A DNA stretch of 64,000 nt from Campylobacter devanensis (GTDB taxonomy: Bacteria; Campylobacterota; Campylobacteria; Campylobacterales; Campylobacteraceae): positions 806,001 to 870,000 of the forward strand of contig NZ_CP018788.1 of assembly GCF_002139915.1 (NCBI RefSeq), in the 5' to 3' direction. Shown piece by piece: positions 1 through 9,365 of this stretch. Made by a program: the position numbers and the translations under genes. Position 1 is the stretch's first letter; every line of letters begins with the position of its first letter. Below the pieces are notes generated by a model that worked only from the letters and a program-made list of their open reading frames with translations, did no database searches and was not told the DNA's origin.

Positions 1-354
1 GCTATGGCAGTTATGGAGTATTGCGAGGATAAAAATTATGCTATGGCAGTAGCATCTAATGCACCTAATTCTAGTCTAGAGATAATCTTAAAAAATGCTA
101 AAATTCTAGATAAATTTAAGATGATTATAGGTGCTAGTAATAAAGTTCCATGCAAGCCAGCCCCTAATATGTTAAATTTGATTATGGATAGCCTTGGTAA
201 ACGAGCCATTTTTATTGGTGATAGCTATAAGGATTCTATGGCGGCTAAAAACGCAAATATAAAATATATAAATGTAACTTGGGGTAGAGATATCCAAATT
301 CTAGGTGAGATAAATTGTAAAAACGCTAACGAAGTTATAAAAAACATAGGCTAA
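1..354 (+). CDS. HAD-family hydrolase, phosphoglycolate-phosphatase-like (5' end outside window)
   Basis: C-terminal part of a haloacid dehalogenase superfamily (subfamily IA) phosphatase. The reading frame is open to the left edge, so the true start and the catalytic DxD motif I lie outside the window. Visible are motif II (the Ser of AVASNA near residue 18 of the visible part), a motif III lysine in CKPAPNM, and motif IV in FIGDSYKDSMAAKNA, whose acidic residues help bind magnesium. The C-terminus runs to TAA at 352-354. The substrate cannot be told; small sugar phosphates are usual for the family. A 111-bp gap with its own promoter separates it from ilvB. Confidence 0.75.
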   Translation, partial: AMAVMEYCEDKNYAMAVASNAPNSSLEIILKNAKILDKFKMIIGASNKVPCKPAPNMLNLIMDSLGKRAIFIGDSYKDSMAAKNANIKYINVTWGRDIQILGEINCKNANEVIKNIG

Positions 355-429
355 CTGTGTAAATTCGATACATTTAGAAATTTTATTTAACTAAAATTCA
401 TATTTTTAAACTTTATGATTAAAATTTAA

Positions 430-438
430 TGCTATAAT
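430..438 (+). promoter_or_regulatory. extended -10 promoter of ilvBN-lpxD-ppk
   Basis: TGC directly precedes TATAAT (433-438), the extended -10 typical of Campylobacter sigma-70 promoters. It would start transcription about 20 nt before the ilvB ATG, with a Shine-Dalgarno AAAGG at 454-458. The leader is too short to hold an attenuator. Confidence 0.6.
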
Positions 439-465
439 CAAAGAATTTTAATTAAAGGTAAAAAT

Positions 466-2142
466 ATGAAAAAGCTAAATGGCTCGCAAATGATAAGCGA
501 AGCGCTAAAACATGAAGGTGTTAGTGTTGTTTTTGGTTATCCTGGTGGCGCAGCATTAAATATCTATGATGAGACATATAAACAAGAGTATTTCACCCAT
601 ATTTTAACTCGCCATGAACAAGCAGCCCTACATGCAGCCGATGGCTACGCAAGAGTTAGTGGCGAAGTCGGCGTGGCATTTGTAACTAGCGGTCCAGGAT
701 TTACAAATGCTATAACCGGTCTAGCTACGGCGTATGCTGATTCAATCCCATTAGTTTTAATTAGCGGTCAAGTTGGCCTACCATTAATCGGCACAGACGC
801 ATTTCAAGAGATTGACGCCGTAGGCATATCAAGGCCTTGTGTGAAGCATAATTTTTTAGTCAAAAGTATTGAAGAGTTGCCACTTATCTTAAAGCAAGCT
901 TTTTATATAGCAAGAAGTGGCCGCCCAGGCCCAGTCCATGTAGATATACCTAAGGATGTAACGGCTGCTATTGGCGATTTTGAGTATCCTAGCGAGATAA
1001 AGATGAAAACATATAAGCCAACCACAAAAGGCCATCCAAATCAGATTAAAAAGGCCTGTGAAGTCATTATGGCATCTAAAAAACCAATAGCCTATATAGG
1101 CGGTGGCGCTGTAAGTAGCGGAGCTAGTGATGAGATTAGAAAATTTATCCAAAAGACCCAAATTCCAGCAGTAGAGACACTAATGGCACTTGGAGTTTTA
1201 ACCCCTGTTAATCCTTTAAATTTAGCTATGGTTGGTATGCATGGTAGCTACGCTGCAAATATGGCATTAAGCGAGGCTGATCTGATCATCTGTCTTGGGG
1301 CTAGATTTGATGATAGAGTTACAGGCAAACTAAGCGAATTTGCCAAAAATGCCAAAATCATACATATAGATATAGACCCAAGTAGCATTGGTAAAATTGT
1401 CAAAGTAGATTATCCTATTGTTGGTGATTTGAAAAATGTAATGATAGAATTAAATGAGAAGATAAATTTAAATGGCGATGAATTTAGCGCTTGGAGAGAT
1501 CAGATCGAAATTTACAAAAAGCTTCACCCGCTTAATTATAAAGATAGCGATGAAGTCTTAAAGCCTCAATGGGTAATAGAAAAAATGGGGGAAATTTTGC
1601 CAAAAGAGAGCATAATCGCCACAGATGTCGGCCAACACCAAATGTGGGTTGCGCAATTTTTCCCATTTAATCGCCCTAGACAGCTACTTACAAGTGGTGG
1701 TTTAGGTACTATGGGATATGGACTTCCAGCTGCGATGGGGGCTGCTTGGGCTAGTGATGCGCCTGTTATTGCTGTTAGTGGTGATGGCGGATTTTTGATG
1801 AATATTCAAGAGCTAATGACCTTATTAGCAAACAAAAAACGAGTGATAAATATAATCTTAAATAATAATTTCTTAGGTATGGTGCGTCAGTGGCAAACAT
1901 TTTTTTACGATGAGAGATACTCTAATACCGATCTTAGCATTCAGCCTGATTTTGTCAAAATTTGCGAAGGCTTTGGTGGTAAGGGATTTGTAGCTACTAC
2001 AAAGAGCGAATTTGAATCTGCTTTAAATGCCGCTTTAGAGTGTGAGTGCGTGAGTGTGATTGAGGTTAAGATAGATAGATTTGAAAATGTATTGCCTATG
2101 GTGCCAGCCGGTGCGGCTATTTATAATATGATATTGGAGTGA
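466..2142 (+). CDS. ilvB: acetolactate synthase, large (catalytic) subunit
   Basis: Thiamine-diphosphate enzyme that condenses two pyruvates, or pyruvate and 2-oxobutyrate, at the first common step of branched-chain amino acid synthesis. It has the three-domain layout of the family. The catalytic Glu of RHEQAA is residue 51, and the ThDP/Mg motif begins with GDGGF near residue 439 and continues to NNNFLGMVRQWQ. The 558-residue length is normal. The gene overlaps the start region of ilvN, its regulatory subunit, by a few bases, so the two are probably translationally coupled. The family also contains glyoxylate carboligase and related enzymes, but the adjacent ACT-domain subunit makes acetolactate synthase close to certain. 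Confidence 0.96.
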   Translation: MKKLNGSQMISEALKHEGVSVVFGYPGGAALNIYDETYKQEYFTHILTRHEQAALHAADGYARVSGEVGVAFVTSGPGFTNAITGLATAYADSIPLVLISGQVGLPLIGTDAFQEIDAVGISRPCVKHNFLVKSIEELPLILKQAFYIARSGRPGPVHVDIPKDVTAAIGDFEYPSEIKMKTYKPTTKGHPNQIKKACEVIMASKKPIAYIGGGAVSSGASDEIRKFIQKTQIPAVETLMALGVLTPVNPLNLAMVGMHGSYAANMALSEADLIICLGARFDDRVTGKLSEFAKNAKIIHIDIDPSSIGKIVKVDYPIVGDLKNVMIELNEKINLNGDEFSAWRDQIEIYKKLHPLNYKDSDEVLKPQWVIEKMGEILPKESIIATDVGQHQMWVAQFFPFNRPRQLLTSGGLGTMGYGLPAAMGAAWASDAPVIAVSGDGGFLMNIQELMTLLANKKRVINIILNNNFLGMVRQWQTFFYDERYSNTDLSIQPDFVKICEGFGGKGFVATTKSEFESALNAALECECVSVIEVKIDRFENVLPMVPAGAAIYNMILE

Positions 2143-2144
2143 GA

Positions 2145-2609
2145 ATGAGAAGGGTTATTTCTGCAATTGTATTAAATGAACACGGGGTTTTAAGCCGTAT
2201 AGTTGGGCTATTTTCAGGGCGTGGGTACAATATAGACTCTTTGACTGTAGCTCCTGTGCCAGAGAGTGAATTTTCTAGAGTTACGATCACCACAAGTGGC
2301 GATGCTAGGGTATTTGAGCAGATAGTTAAGCAACTTCACAAACTCATACCAACTTATAAAGTTATAGATGATAGTGGCGAATATGTAGAAAAAGAGATGG
2401 CGCTTATCAAAATTTCGCTAAATGAGGATTTTAGCGGACTTGATGCGATACTCAAATCATATAACGCTATAGTAGCTAACGCAAATGAACAATACATAAT
2501 AGTAATGGGCTGTGATAACTCTGCTAGAATTGATTGTTTTATTAAAGTTATGAAAAAATATAACCCAATACAAATAGTCCGAAGCGGCTCAGTAATGATG
2601 GAAGTATAA
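2145..2609 (+). CDS. ilvN: acetolactate synthase, small (regulatory) subunit
   Basis: Regulatory partner of IlvB that confers valine feedback. The N-terminal ACT domain reads RRVISAIVLNEHGVLSRI, followed by the RGYNIDSLTV segment seen in all IlvH/IlvN proteins, and then a second ACT-like half. I place the start at the ATG at 2145 because a GGAG lies 6 nt upstream (2135-2138). An in-frame GTG at 2139 sits one base from that site and is less likely. The gene is 154 codons, and its stop overlaps the lpxD ATG by one base. Confidence 0.93.
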   Translation: MRRVISAIVLNEHGVLSRIVGLFSGRGYNIDSLTVAPVPESEFSRVTITTSGDARVFEQIVKQLHKLIPTYKVIDDSGEYVEKEMALIKISLNEDFSGLDAILKSYNAIVANANEQYIIVMGCDNSARIDCFIKVMKKYNPIQIVRSGSVMMEV

Positions 2610-3571
2610 TGAAATTAAGTCAAATTTACTCTATTTTGGGATTAGAATTTAGCGGTGATGATATCGAGATTGTCTCTCTTAGCTCCTTGGCGTTAGCTCA
2701 AAGGGCTCAAATGAGCTATTGCGATTCACCTAAAAATACAAAATATCTAGCTGATTGCAAGGCTGGTGCCGTGTTAGTGAGTAAAGATATGGTGGATATA
2801 GTAAAGAGTAGGGCGGTTGTGGTAGAAAATCCACATCTTGCCTTTGCCATCTTATCAAAGCACTTCTCAAAGCCATTGATTAGAGAATTCAAACCATCAA
2901 ATATAGATGAGAGCGTAACTATAATGCCAAATGCCTATATAGGAAGTGGCGTAACTATAGGCAAAAATAGCCTAATAATGCCCGGAGCATATATAGGTGA
3001 TAATGTAACAATCGGCAGTGATTGTATAATCCACCCAAATGTTACAATCTATGCTGATAGCGTAATAGGCAATGAGTGTATAATTAACGCAAATTCAGTC
3101 ATCGGTAGCGATGGTTTTGGCTACGCACATACCAAAACTGGCGAACACATTAAGATATATCACAATGGATGGGTGATCTTAGAAGATTGCGTAGAAATTG
3201 GCGCTTGTACCACGATAGATAGGGGAGTTTTTGAGCCGACGATTGTGCGTAAATACTCAAAAATTGATAACCTAGTTCAAATAGGCCACAACTGCGAAAT
3301 CGGCTATGGCAGTATCTTGGTCTCTCAAGTTGGTTTAGCAGGTAGCACAAAGCTTGGTCGCAATGTAATAATGGGCGGTCAAAGTGGAACCGCAGGGCAT
3401 CTAAGCATAGGTGATTTTGCTAAGATTGCTGGGCGTGGTGCTGTATCAAAGAGTATTGAAGGCTCTAAAGAGTATGGCGGGTATCCACTTATGGAGCTTA
3501 AAGAGTGGTTTAAAACTCAAGCTAGATTTTTGCGTGAATTTGGTAATAAAAATAGTAAGAAGGATCAATAG
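2609..3571 (+). CDS. lpxD: UDP-3-O-(3-hydroxyacyl)glucosamine N-acyltransferase
   Basis: Third enzyme of lipid A synthesis; it transfers a hydroxyacyl chain from acyl carrier protein to the 2-amino group of UDP-3-O-acyl-glucosamine on the cytoplasmic side. The N-terminal uridine-binding domain (about 1-95) is followed by a long run of hexapeptide repeats (I/V-G-x-x-x-x) that form a left-handed beta helix. The family's catalytic His fits His227 in IGHNCEIG. Length of 320 is typical. It follows ilvN with a 1-nt overlap and directly precedes ppk, the same ilvI-ilvH-lpxD order found in C. jejuni. Confidence 0.95.
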   Translation: MKLSQIYSILGLEFSGDDIEIVSLSSLALAQRAQMSYCDSPKNTKYLADCKAGAVLVSKDMVDIVKSRAVVVENPHLAFAILSKHFSKPLIREFKPSNIDESVTIMPNAYIGSGVTIGKNSLIMPGAYIGDNVTIGSDCIIHPNVTIYADSVIGNECIINANSVIGSDGFGYAHTKTGEHIKIYHNGWVILEDCVEIGACTTIDRGVFEPTIVRKYSKIDNLVQIGHNCEIGYGSILVSQVGLAGSTKLGRNVIMGGQSGTAGHLSIGDFAKIAGRGAVSKSIEGSKEYGGYPLMELKEWFKTQARFLREFGNKNSKKDQ

Positions 3572-5662
3572 ATGGAAAATAAAGATATGTTTATCAATCG
3601 TGAGCTATCTTGGCTTAGATTTAATTCTAGAGTTTTAGCACAATGTAACAAAGATCTTCCGCTATTAGAAAAGCTGAAATTTATAGCGATATATTGTACA
3701 AATTTAGATGAATTTTATATGATTAGGATAGCTGGGCTTAAGCAGTTATTTGCTGCTGGTATAGTAGTGAGTGGTAGTGATGAGATGACTCCACTAGATC
3801 AGTTAAGAGAGATTAGAAAATACCTAAAAGATGAACAAGAGATACTAGAAAATTACTATAAAGATACAGTTAGCAAGCTTGCAGGACATGGATTATTTAT
3901 CCAAAATTATGAAGAGTTAAGTGACGAGGTAAAATCTAGAGCAGATGAATATTTTTTCTCCAATATTTTACCTGTTATTGTGCCAATTGCTGTTGATCCT
4001 ACACATCCATTTCCGCATCTTAATAACCTTAGCTTTGCTTTGGCAGTTAAACTTTGTGATGATGCTCACCCTGAGATTATTAAGTTTGGTATGATTAGAA
4101 TTAGTAGAGTTTTACCTAGATTTTATTATGCTGGTGATGGAATTTATGTGCCAATTGAGAGTATAGTTCATAGGCACGCTGAAGAGATATTTCCGGGTTA
4201 TAGATTGCTTAGTAGCTGTGCGTTTAGGGTTACTAGAAATGCTGATATGGTAATTGAAGAAGAAGAAGCCGATGATTTTATGATGATTTTAGAGCAGGGG
4301 CTTAAGCTTCGTAGAAAAGGGGCATTCGTTAGACTTCAAATAGATTCTGGATGCGATCCTGAGATTTTAGATTTTCTAAATTTACATATGAAAATCTTTT
4401 ATAAAGATATTTATGAATATAATATTCCACTAACACTTGGAGCGCTTTGGCAAATTATTGGGGATAAGGAATTTTCTCATTTACTACTTCCGCCATACAC
4501 ACCAAAGACTTTACCGCCATTTGGGCAAAATATTTCTATGTTTGATGCTATCGATAAAGAAGATGTGTTATTATTTCATCCATATGAGAGCTTTGATCCT
4601 GTTACGCAGTTTATTAGAGAGGCAGCTAAAGATCCAAAGGTTATATCAATTAGAATGACCTTATATAGAGTGGAGAAAAACTCAGCTATAATTCAAGCAT
4701 TAATAGATGCTGCTAATGAAGGCAAGCAAGTTACTGTAATGGTTGAATTAAAAGCAAGATTTGATGAGGAAAATAACCTTCATTGGGCAAAAGCACTAGA
4801 AAATGCTGGTGCACATGTAATATATGGTATTACAGGGTTTAAGGTGCATGCAAAGGTTAGTCAAGTTATTCGTCAAGTAGGGGATAAGCTAAATTTCTAC
4901 ATTCATTTAGGTACCGGTAATTATAATGGTAGTAGTGCTAAGATTTATACCGATGTAAGCTACTTTACCTCTAGAGCCGATGTGGCAAAAGATACCACAA
5001 CATTTTTTCATATTTTATCAGGCTTTAGTAAAAATCGCCGCTTAAATGGATTGTCAATGTCACCAATGCAGATTAAAGAGCGTGTGATTGCAATGATTAA
5101 AAACGAAGCCAAAATGGGTAGTGATGGCAGAATCATAGCTAAGATGAATGCGCTAGTAGATAGCGATGTTATCAAGGCACTATATGAAGCTAGTAACGCT
5201 GGTGTACAGATAAATTTAATAATACGTGGTATCTGCTGTTTGCGCCCTGGTGTGCCTGGAATGAGCGAAAATATCAAGGTTAGATCGATAATCGGTAAAT
5301 ACCTTGAACATGCTAGAATATTCTATTTTAAACACGCTAATCCTAAATTTTATATAAGTAGTGCTGATTGGATGCCAAGAAATCTTGAGCGTAGATTAGA
5401 GTTGATGACTCCAATTACTGATCCGGTATCTCAAGGTAAATTGGGTGAAATACTACGCTTGCAAGTTCAAGATAATGAGTTGGCATTTGAGCTAGGTAGT
5501 GATGGGGAGTATCACAGCATAATAAAATCTGAAGGCGAAAAAGTAGTAAATAATCAAGAGTTTTTTGAAGGTTATCTAAATAAAATTTTCAAAACAATGA
5601 AAAAATCTAGCGACCAAGATAAGGTTCAAATCTTAGCTTCAAAACTCTTTAAAGAGAGTTAA
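3572..5662 (+). CDS. ppk: polyphosphate kinase 1
   Basis: Reversible synthesis of inorganic polyphosphate from ATP, important for stress survival in Campylobacter. It has the PPK1 domain order: N domain ([13 protein letters not shown] near the start), head, and two PLD-like C domains. His426 in KVHAKV matches the autophosphorylated histidine, and His588 in [14 protein letters not shown] is the second conserved histidine; the R-L-E-R-R tract follows in [12 protein letters not shown]. The ATG immediately follows the lpxD stop with no gap. At 696 residues it is full length. A hairpin terminator begins at the stop codon. Confidence 0.96.
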   Translation: MENKDMFINRELSWLRFNSRVLAQCNKDLPLLEKLKFIAIYCTNLDEFYMIRIAGLKQLFAAGIVVSGSDEMTPLDQLREIRKYLKDEQEILENYYKDTVSKLAGHGLFIQNYEELSDEVKSRADEYFFSNILPVIVPIAVDPTHPFPHLNNLSFALAVKLCDDAHPEIIKFGMIRISRVLPRFYYAGDGIYVPIESIVHRHAEEIFPGYRLLSSCAFRVTRNADMVIEEEEADDFMMILEQGLKLRRKGAFVRLQIDSGCDPEILDFLNLHMKIFYKDIYEYNIPLTLGALWQIIGDKEFSHLLLPPYTPKTLPPFGQNISMFDAIDKEDVLLFHPYESFDPVTQFIREAAKDPKVISIRMTLYRVEKNSAIIQALIDAANEGKQVTVMVELKARFDEENNLHWAKALENAGAHVIYGITGFKVHAKVSQVIRQVGDKLNFYIHLGTGNYNGSSAKIYTDVSYFTSRADVAKDTTTFFHILSGFSKNRRLNGLSMSPMQIKERVIAMIKNEAKMGSDGRIIAKMNALVDSDVIKALYEASNAGVQINLIIRGICCLRPGVPGMSENIKVRSIIGKYLEHARIFYFKHANPKFYISSADWMPRNLERRLELMTPITDPVSQGKLGEILRLQVQDNELAFELGSDGEYHSIIKSEGEKVVNNQEFFEGYLNKIFKTMKKSSDQDKVQILASKLFKES

Positions 5663-5686
5663 TAGCCCTTGCTTTATCAGGGCTAT
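5662..5686 (+). terminator. hairpin downstream of ppk
   Basis: ATAGCCCT (5662-5669) pairs perfectly with AGGGCTAT (5679-5686) around a 9-nt loop and is followed by TTCAG. It closes the ilvBN-lpxD-ppk transcript; the U-tract is weak. Confidence 0.55.
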
Positions 5687-5709
5687 TTCAGCTAGTATTT
5701 ATAAGATTT

Positions 5710-5719
5710 TTGCTAAAAT
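5710..5719 (+). promoter_or_regulatory. extended -10 promoter upstream of the metE leader
   Basis: The sequence reads TTTTTGCTAAAATTCC, a T-rich run with TGC-TAAAAT. It would begin a transcript of about 350 nt ahead of metE, long enough to hold the small leader reading frame at 5758. I see no nearer strong promoter for metE. Confidence 0.45.
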
Positions 5720-5757
5720 TCCCGCCAAATTTTAAATTTTTTAAGGATATAAAGGCT

Positions 5758-5799
5758 ATGAGCTGTCCCATGCGTACTTGCTTACCGTGCTATTTCTAA
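5758..5799 (+). CDS. candidate Cys-rich leader peptide upstream of metE (13 aa)
   Basis: A 13-codon frame, MSCPMRTCLPCYF, with AAGGA 10 nt before the ATG (5743-5747). Three of 13 residues are Cys and two are Met, strongly enriched for the sulfur amino acids of the downstream pathway. It lies between a plausible promoter and metE, 280 nt upstream of it. A role as a translation-sensing leader is inferred; no terminator/antiterminator pair is obvious by eye. Confidence 0.4.
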   Translation: MSCPMRTCLPCYF

Positions 5800-6080
5800 A
5801 GCTTTAAATAGTGATAAATTTACATTTTTAGCTAGATTACAGCTTTCATTTGTTAATGCTATATCCTATTTGGCTTTTGTGGTCACTTTTCCAGTGCATT
5901 GCAATTGTATATTTAAGCGAAAAACACGTATAACTCTATTAAAGCTAAAAAATTTCTATTGTAGTGATTTTAGTCAATTTTATAGATTTCATGGACTTCA
6001 ACCGCCACTTGTTTTGTTTGAAATGTGCCATTCATACAGCCAGATCAAATAAATTTAAAAATACATAAAAGGATAATAAA
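5800..6080 (+). other. metE leader / intergenic region, no recognised gene
   Basis: One frame stays open from 5762 to 6052 (97 codons) but its only ATG is at 5870, without a convincing ribosome site, and the product resembles nothing I know. I treat it as non-coding leader or a decayed gene. The metE Shine-Dalgarno (AAAGGA) is near 6067-6072. Confidence 0.4.
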
Positions 6081-8342
6081 ATGTCAAAAAGTTTCGTAAC
6101 AGGATTTCCAAGAATTGGCGAGCAAAGAGAGCTTAAATTTGCTCTTGAGAGTTTTTGGGCTGGTAAAACTAGCTTTGGTGAAGTAGAAAAAGTAGCTACT
6201 GAGTTAAAAAAACGCCATTGGAATTATCAAATAGACGCAAAAGTAGATTTGATTAGCGTAAATGATTTTTCATATTATGATTTAATGCTTGATAATATTG
6301 TAACTTTTGGTGCGATTCCTCCGCGCTTTGCTGGACTTAGCGGCTATGATTTATATTTCTCAATGGCTAGAGGAAATGCAAATAGCGTAGCTATGGAGAT
6401 GACAAAATGGTTTAACACAAACTATCATTATATAGTTCCTGAACTTAGTCGTGATGTTAAATTTAATCTAGATAGCAGCAAGATTGTTGCTGAATATAAA
6501 GAGGCAAAAGAAGCTGGTGTAAAAAATGCAAAAATAAATTTAATTGGCCCTATAACATTCTTAGCCCTTAGTAAAACAACAGATGGTAGCAATGCACTTG
6601 ATCATTTAGATGCTTTAAGTAGTGAGTATGTAAAGCTAATTGCTGAACTTTCAAAGCTTGATAATGAGATTATTATTCAAATAGATGAGCCAATATTTGT
6701 AACAGATAGAGCAGCTGAGTTAGCTAGCAAAATTGTACCTATCTATGACACGCTTGCAAGTGTTGCAGATAATGTTAAAATCATATTTATGACATATTTT
6801 GAGCATGCAAACGAAGCTGTAGCTCAAGTAGTAAAGAGTAAAATTTGGGCTATAGGCTTGGATTTTGTCCATGCAGCTTGCCAAGAAGAGGCTCTAAAAC
6901 TACTATCAAATAGCGATAAAGTGCTTTTTGCTGGATTAATAGATGGTAGAAATGTATGGGTAAGCAATCTAGATGCTAAAGCTGAAATTGTAAATAAAAT
7001 CAAAGCATTTATCCCAGATGAACGCCTATATATCGGTACTTCATGCTCACTTTTACATGTGCCATATACTTTAAAATATGAAGAGAATTTAAGTATAAAA
7101 GAGTGGTTAGCATTTGGTGTTGAAAAGCTTACAGAGCTTAGACTTCTTAAAAAATTGGTAAATGGTGGTGATTTTTGTGAGATTGGTAGCTCATTGATTG
7201 AGGCTAATCGCTCAGCAATTGCTTCAAGAAAAACTTCAGAGTTAATCAATGATATAAATGTTCAAAATAGAGTAAAATCTCTAACTAAATTTGATAGAGA
7301 TACAGCATATGAAGAGCGTATTAAAATTCAAAAAGCCACCTTTAATCTACCTGAACTTCCTACTACAACAATTGGTAGCTTCCCTCAAACTCCAGAGCTT
7401 CGCCAAGTTCGCAACGCATATAAAAAATCTCTAATCACAAAAGAGTCATATGAGAGTGAGATTAAAAAATATATTGATGATTGTATCAAATTCCAAGAAG
7501 AGTGCGGATTGGATGTATTAGTCCATGGTGAGCCTGAGAGAAATGATATGGTTGAGTATTTTGGCGAACAGCTAAAAGGCTACGCATTCAGTGCTAATGG
7601 TTGGGTTCAAAGCTATGGTAGTAGATGCGTTAAGCCACCACTTCTATTTGGCGATGTAAGCCGCCCAGCACCTATGACAGTTGATTGGATTACATATGCT
7701 CAAAGTCGCACATCAAAAATAATGAAAGGTATGCTAACAGGCCCTGTAACTATACTTAACTGGAGCTTTGTAAGAGATGATAAGCCAAGAAGTGAGATAG
7801 CTAAAGAGCTTGCACTTTGTATATATGATGAGATAGATGACTTGCAAAAAGCTGGTATTAAGATCATTCAAGTTGATGAAGCAGCATTTAAAGAGGGATA
7901 TCCACTTCGTAAAGAAAATATCCCAGCATATGAAAAATTCGCAGTTGATTGTTTTAAGCTAAGCGTTTGCGCTGCTAATGCTTCTACTCAAATTCACACA
8001 CATATGTGCTATTCTGAATTTAACGATATTATTAAAACAATAGAAGCAATGGATGCCGATGTAATTAGCATTGAAACAGCAAGAAGTGGTAATGAACTTC
8101 TAAAAATCTTTAAATCTGTAGGCTATAAACAAGAAGTAGGCCCAGGTGTCTATGACATCCATAGTCCTAGAATTCCTACAGTTGAAGAGATTGCTGCACA
8201 GATCAATGCTTTATTAGAAGTTTTACCTAAATCTCAACTATGGATTAATCCAGATTGTGGGCTAAAAACTCGCAAATGGCCAGAGGTAAAACCAAGCCTA
8301 GAAAATATGGTAAAAGCAGTCAAAATCATTCGTATGAGTTAA
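6081..8342 (+). CDS. metE: cobalamin-independent methionine synthase
   Basis: Transfers the methyl group of 5-methyltetrahydropteroyl-triglutamate to homocysteine, the last step of methionine synthesis, without B12. The family's zinc ligands are all present and keep the E. coli numbering: His641 and Cys643 in HTHMCYSEF, Glu665 in ISIETARS and Cys726 in NPDCGLKTR. The N-terminal domain starts FVTGFPRIGEQRELKFALE, typical of MetE. The 753-residue length is standard. The likely methyl donor enzyme gene lies 52 nt downstream behind a small hairpin. Regulation through the upstream Cys/Met-rich leader is possible. Confidence 0.97.
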   Translation: MSKSFVTGFPRIGEQRELKFALESFWAGKTSFGEVEKVATELKKRHWNYQIDAKVDLISVNDFSYYDLMLDNIVTFGAIPPRFAGLSGYDLYFSMARGNANSVAMEMTKWFNTNYHYIVPELSRDVKFNLDSSKIVAEYKEAKEAGVKNAKINLIGPITFLALSKTTDGSNALDHLDALSSEYVKLIAELSKLDNEIIIQIDEPIFVTDRAAELASKIVPIYDTLASVADNVKIIFMTYFEHANEAVAQVVKSKIWAIGLDFVHAACQEEALKLLSNSDKVLFAGLIDGRNVWVSNLDAKAEIVNKIKAFIPDERLYIGTSCSLLHVPYTLKYEENLSIKEWLAFGVEKLTELRLLKKLVNGGDFCEIGSSLIEANRSAIASRKTSELINDINVQNRVKSLTKFDRDTAYEERIKIQKATFNLPELPTTTIGSFPQTPELRQVRNAYKKSLITKESYESEIKKYIDDCIKFQEECGLDVLVHGEPERNDMVEYFGEQLKGYAFSANGWVQSYGSRCVKPPLLFGDVSRPAPMTVDWITYAQSRTSKIMKGMLTGPVTILNWSFVRDDKPRSEIAKELALCIYDEIDDLQKAGIKIIQVDEAAFKEGYPLRKENIPAYEKFAVDCFKLSVCAANASTQIHTHMCYSEFNDIIKTIEAMDADVISIETARSGNELLKIFKSVGYKQEVGPGVYDIHSPRIPTVEEIAAQINALLEVLPKSQLWINPDCGLKTRKWPEVKPSLENMVKAVKIIRMS

Positions 8343-8351
8343 TTTATTTAT

Positions 8352-8373
8352 AGAGCTAACTTCGGTTGGCTCT
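8352..8373 (+). repeat. UUCG-tetraloop hairpin between metE and metF-like gene
   Basis: AGAGCTAAC (8352-8360), loop TTCG, and GTTGGCTCT (8365-8373) form a 9-bp stem with one G-T wobble. UUCG loops are very stable. No U-tract follows, so it looks more like an mRNA processing or stabilising element, or a weak attenuator, than a full terminator. Confidence 0.5.
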
Positions 8374-8394
8374 CTTAAGTAAATTTGGAGTCAT

Positions 8395-9345
8395 ATGCTA
8401 AAAAATAAGATAAAACAAGGTAAATCTGGAATTGTTCTATATGGTCTTACACCGCCTAAGATTAGCTTAAGTCATGATGAGGCTAAAGAGATAGCACTTA
8501 GACAACTTAGTAGGCTTGATGGTATAAAGATAGATGGTCTTGTAATATACGACCTTCAAGATGAGAGTAATCGCAACTCTAGCAATAGAACATTTGAGTT
8601 TGTCCATACAATAAAGCCTGAAATTTATGCTAAAGATTATTTGCAAAATCGATATGAAGCTGTAATTTATAAGGCTATAGGTAACTATAATGAGGCCGAA
8701 TTTAAAGAGTTTTTACAAACTCATAGCGATGCAATTAGTGTATTTGTGGGGGCTAGTTCGGCTATTGATACGCCAAAGCTTAGTCTAAATGATGCATATA
8801 AGATGAAAAAAGAGATCGCCAACGATCTAACACTTGGTGGTATATGCATTCCTGAGAGACACACTAAAAAACACGATGAAGATTTGCGTGTGGCATCTAA
8901 GCGTGTTAAGGGTTGTGAGTTTTTTATTACACAGGCTGTTTATGATATTGAAACTGCAAAGAGATTTTTAGATGATTTTGCCGCCTTAGGAATTAGAAAT
9001 ACTCCAATTATATTCACATTTACACCGTGTGGTAATATAAAGACTTTTGAATTTATGCAGTGGCTTGGTATTTCAGTTAGCGAGTTATCACGACATAGGA
9101 TTTTTGATAGTGATGATGCACTAGAGAGCTCAGTCAAGCTTAGCCTTGATATGTTTGAGTTTTTATATAAATATGGCTTAGCTAAGGGCGTAAGTGTAGG
9201 GGCAAATATTGAGAGCATTTCTACTAGAAAGGTTGAGATCGATGCTTCGATTAGGTTGTTAAAAGGGATAATTGCAATTATAGAAAACCATTCATTAGAA
9301 AATACAAAGAGTAAAATTCAAAGCGCTTCTAAATTTGATGAATAA
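8395..9345 (+). CDS. metF: divergent methylenetetrahydrofolate reductase (MetF-like)
   Basis: Predicted FAD-dependent TIM-barrel enzyme making 5-methyl-tetrahydrofolate for MetE. Matches to the family are the N-terminal PPK after strand 1, GGICIPERHTKKHDEDL (folate-site Glu), FFITQAVYD, and TPIIFTFTPCGN near residue 205. At the position of the catalytic Glu of enteric MetF (the E of FEFFPP) this protein has Gly17 in LYGLTPPK, so it is not a canonical MetF. It is 316 residues, longer than usual, with a charged C-terminal extension. A TTGGAG Shine-Dalgarno precedes the ATG. The metE neighbour supports a methyl-folate role. Confidence 0.75.
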   Translation: MLKNKIKQGKSGIVLYGLTPPKISLSHDEAKEIALRQLSRLDGIKIDGLVIYDLQDESNRNSSNRTFEFVHTIKPEIYAKDYLQNRYEAVIYKAIGNYNEAEFKEFLQTHSDAISVFVGASSAIDTPKLSLNDAYKMKKEIANDLTLGGICIPERHTKKHDEDLRVASKRVKGCEFFITQAVYDIETAKRFLDDFAALGIRNTPIIFTFTPCGNIKTFEFMQWLGISVSELSRHRIFDSDDALESSVKLSLDMFEFLYKYGLAKGVSVGANIESISTRKVEIDASIRLLKGIIAIIENHSLENTKSKIQSASKFDE

Positions 9346-9365
9346 ATAATTTTTTTAAGATAGAT

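Noticed and set aside
889-1161. Minus-strand frame inside ilvB
   Set aside because: Lies wholly within a well supported gene, has no ribosome site and no family resemblance; the same applies to other shadow frames over glnA, icd, clpB and lon.
5762-6052. 97-codon open frame upstream of metE as a gene
   Set aside because: Only one internal ATG (5870) without a ribosome site, no recognised motif, and overlap with the better supported 13-codon frame.
5700-6080. SAM riboswitch or T-box in the metE leader
   Set aside because: No recognisable core motifs or terminator/antiterminator pair could be found by eye.
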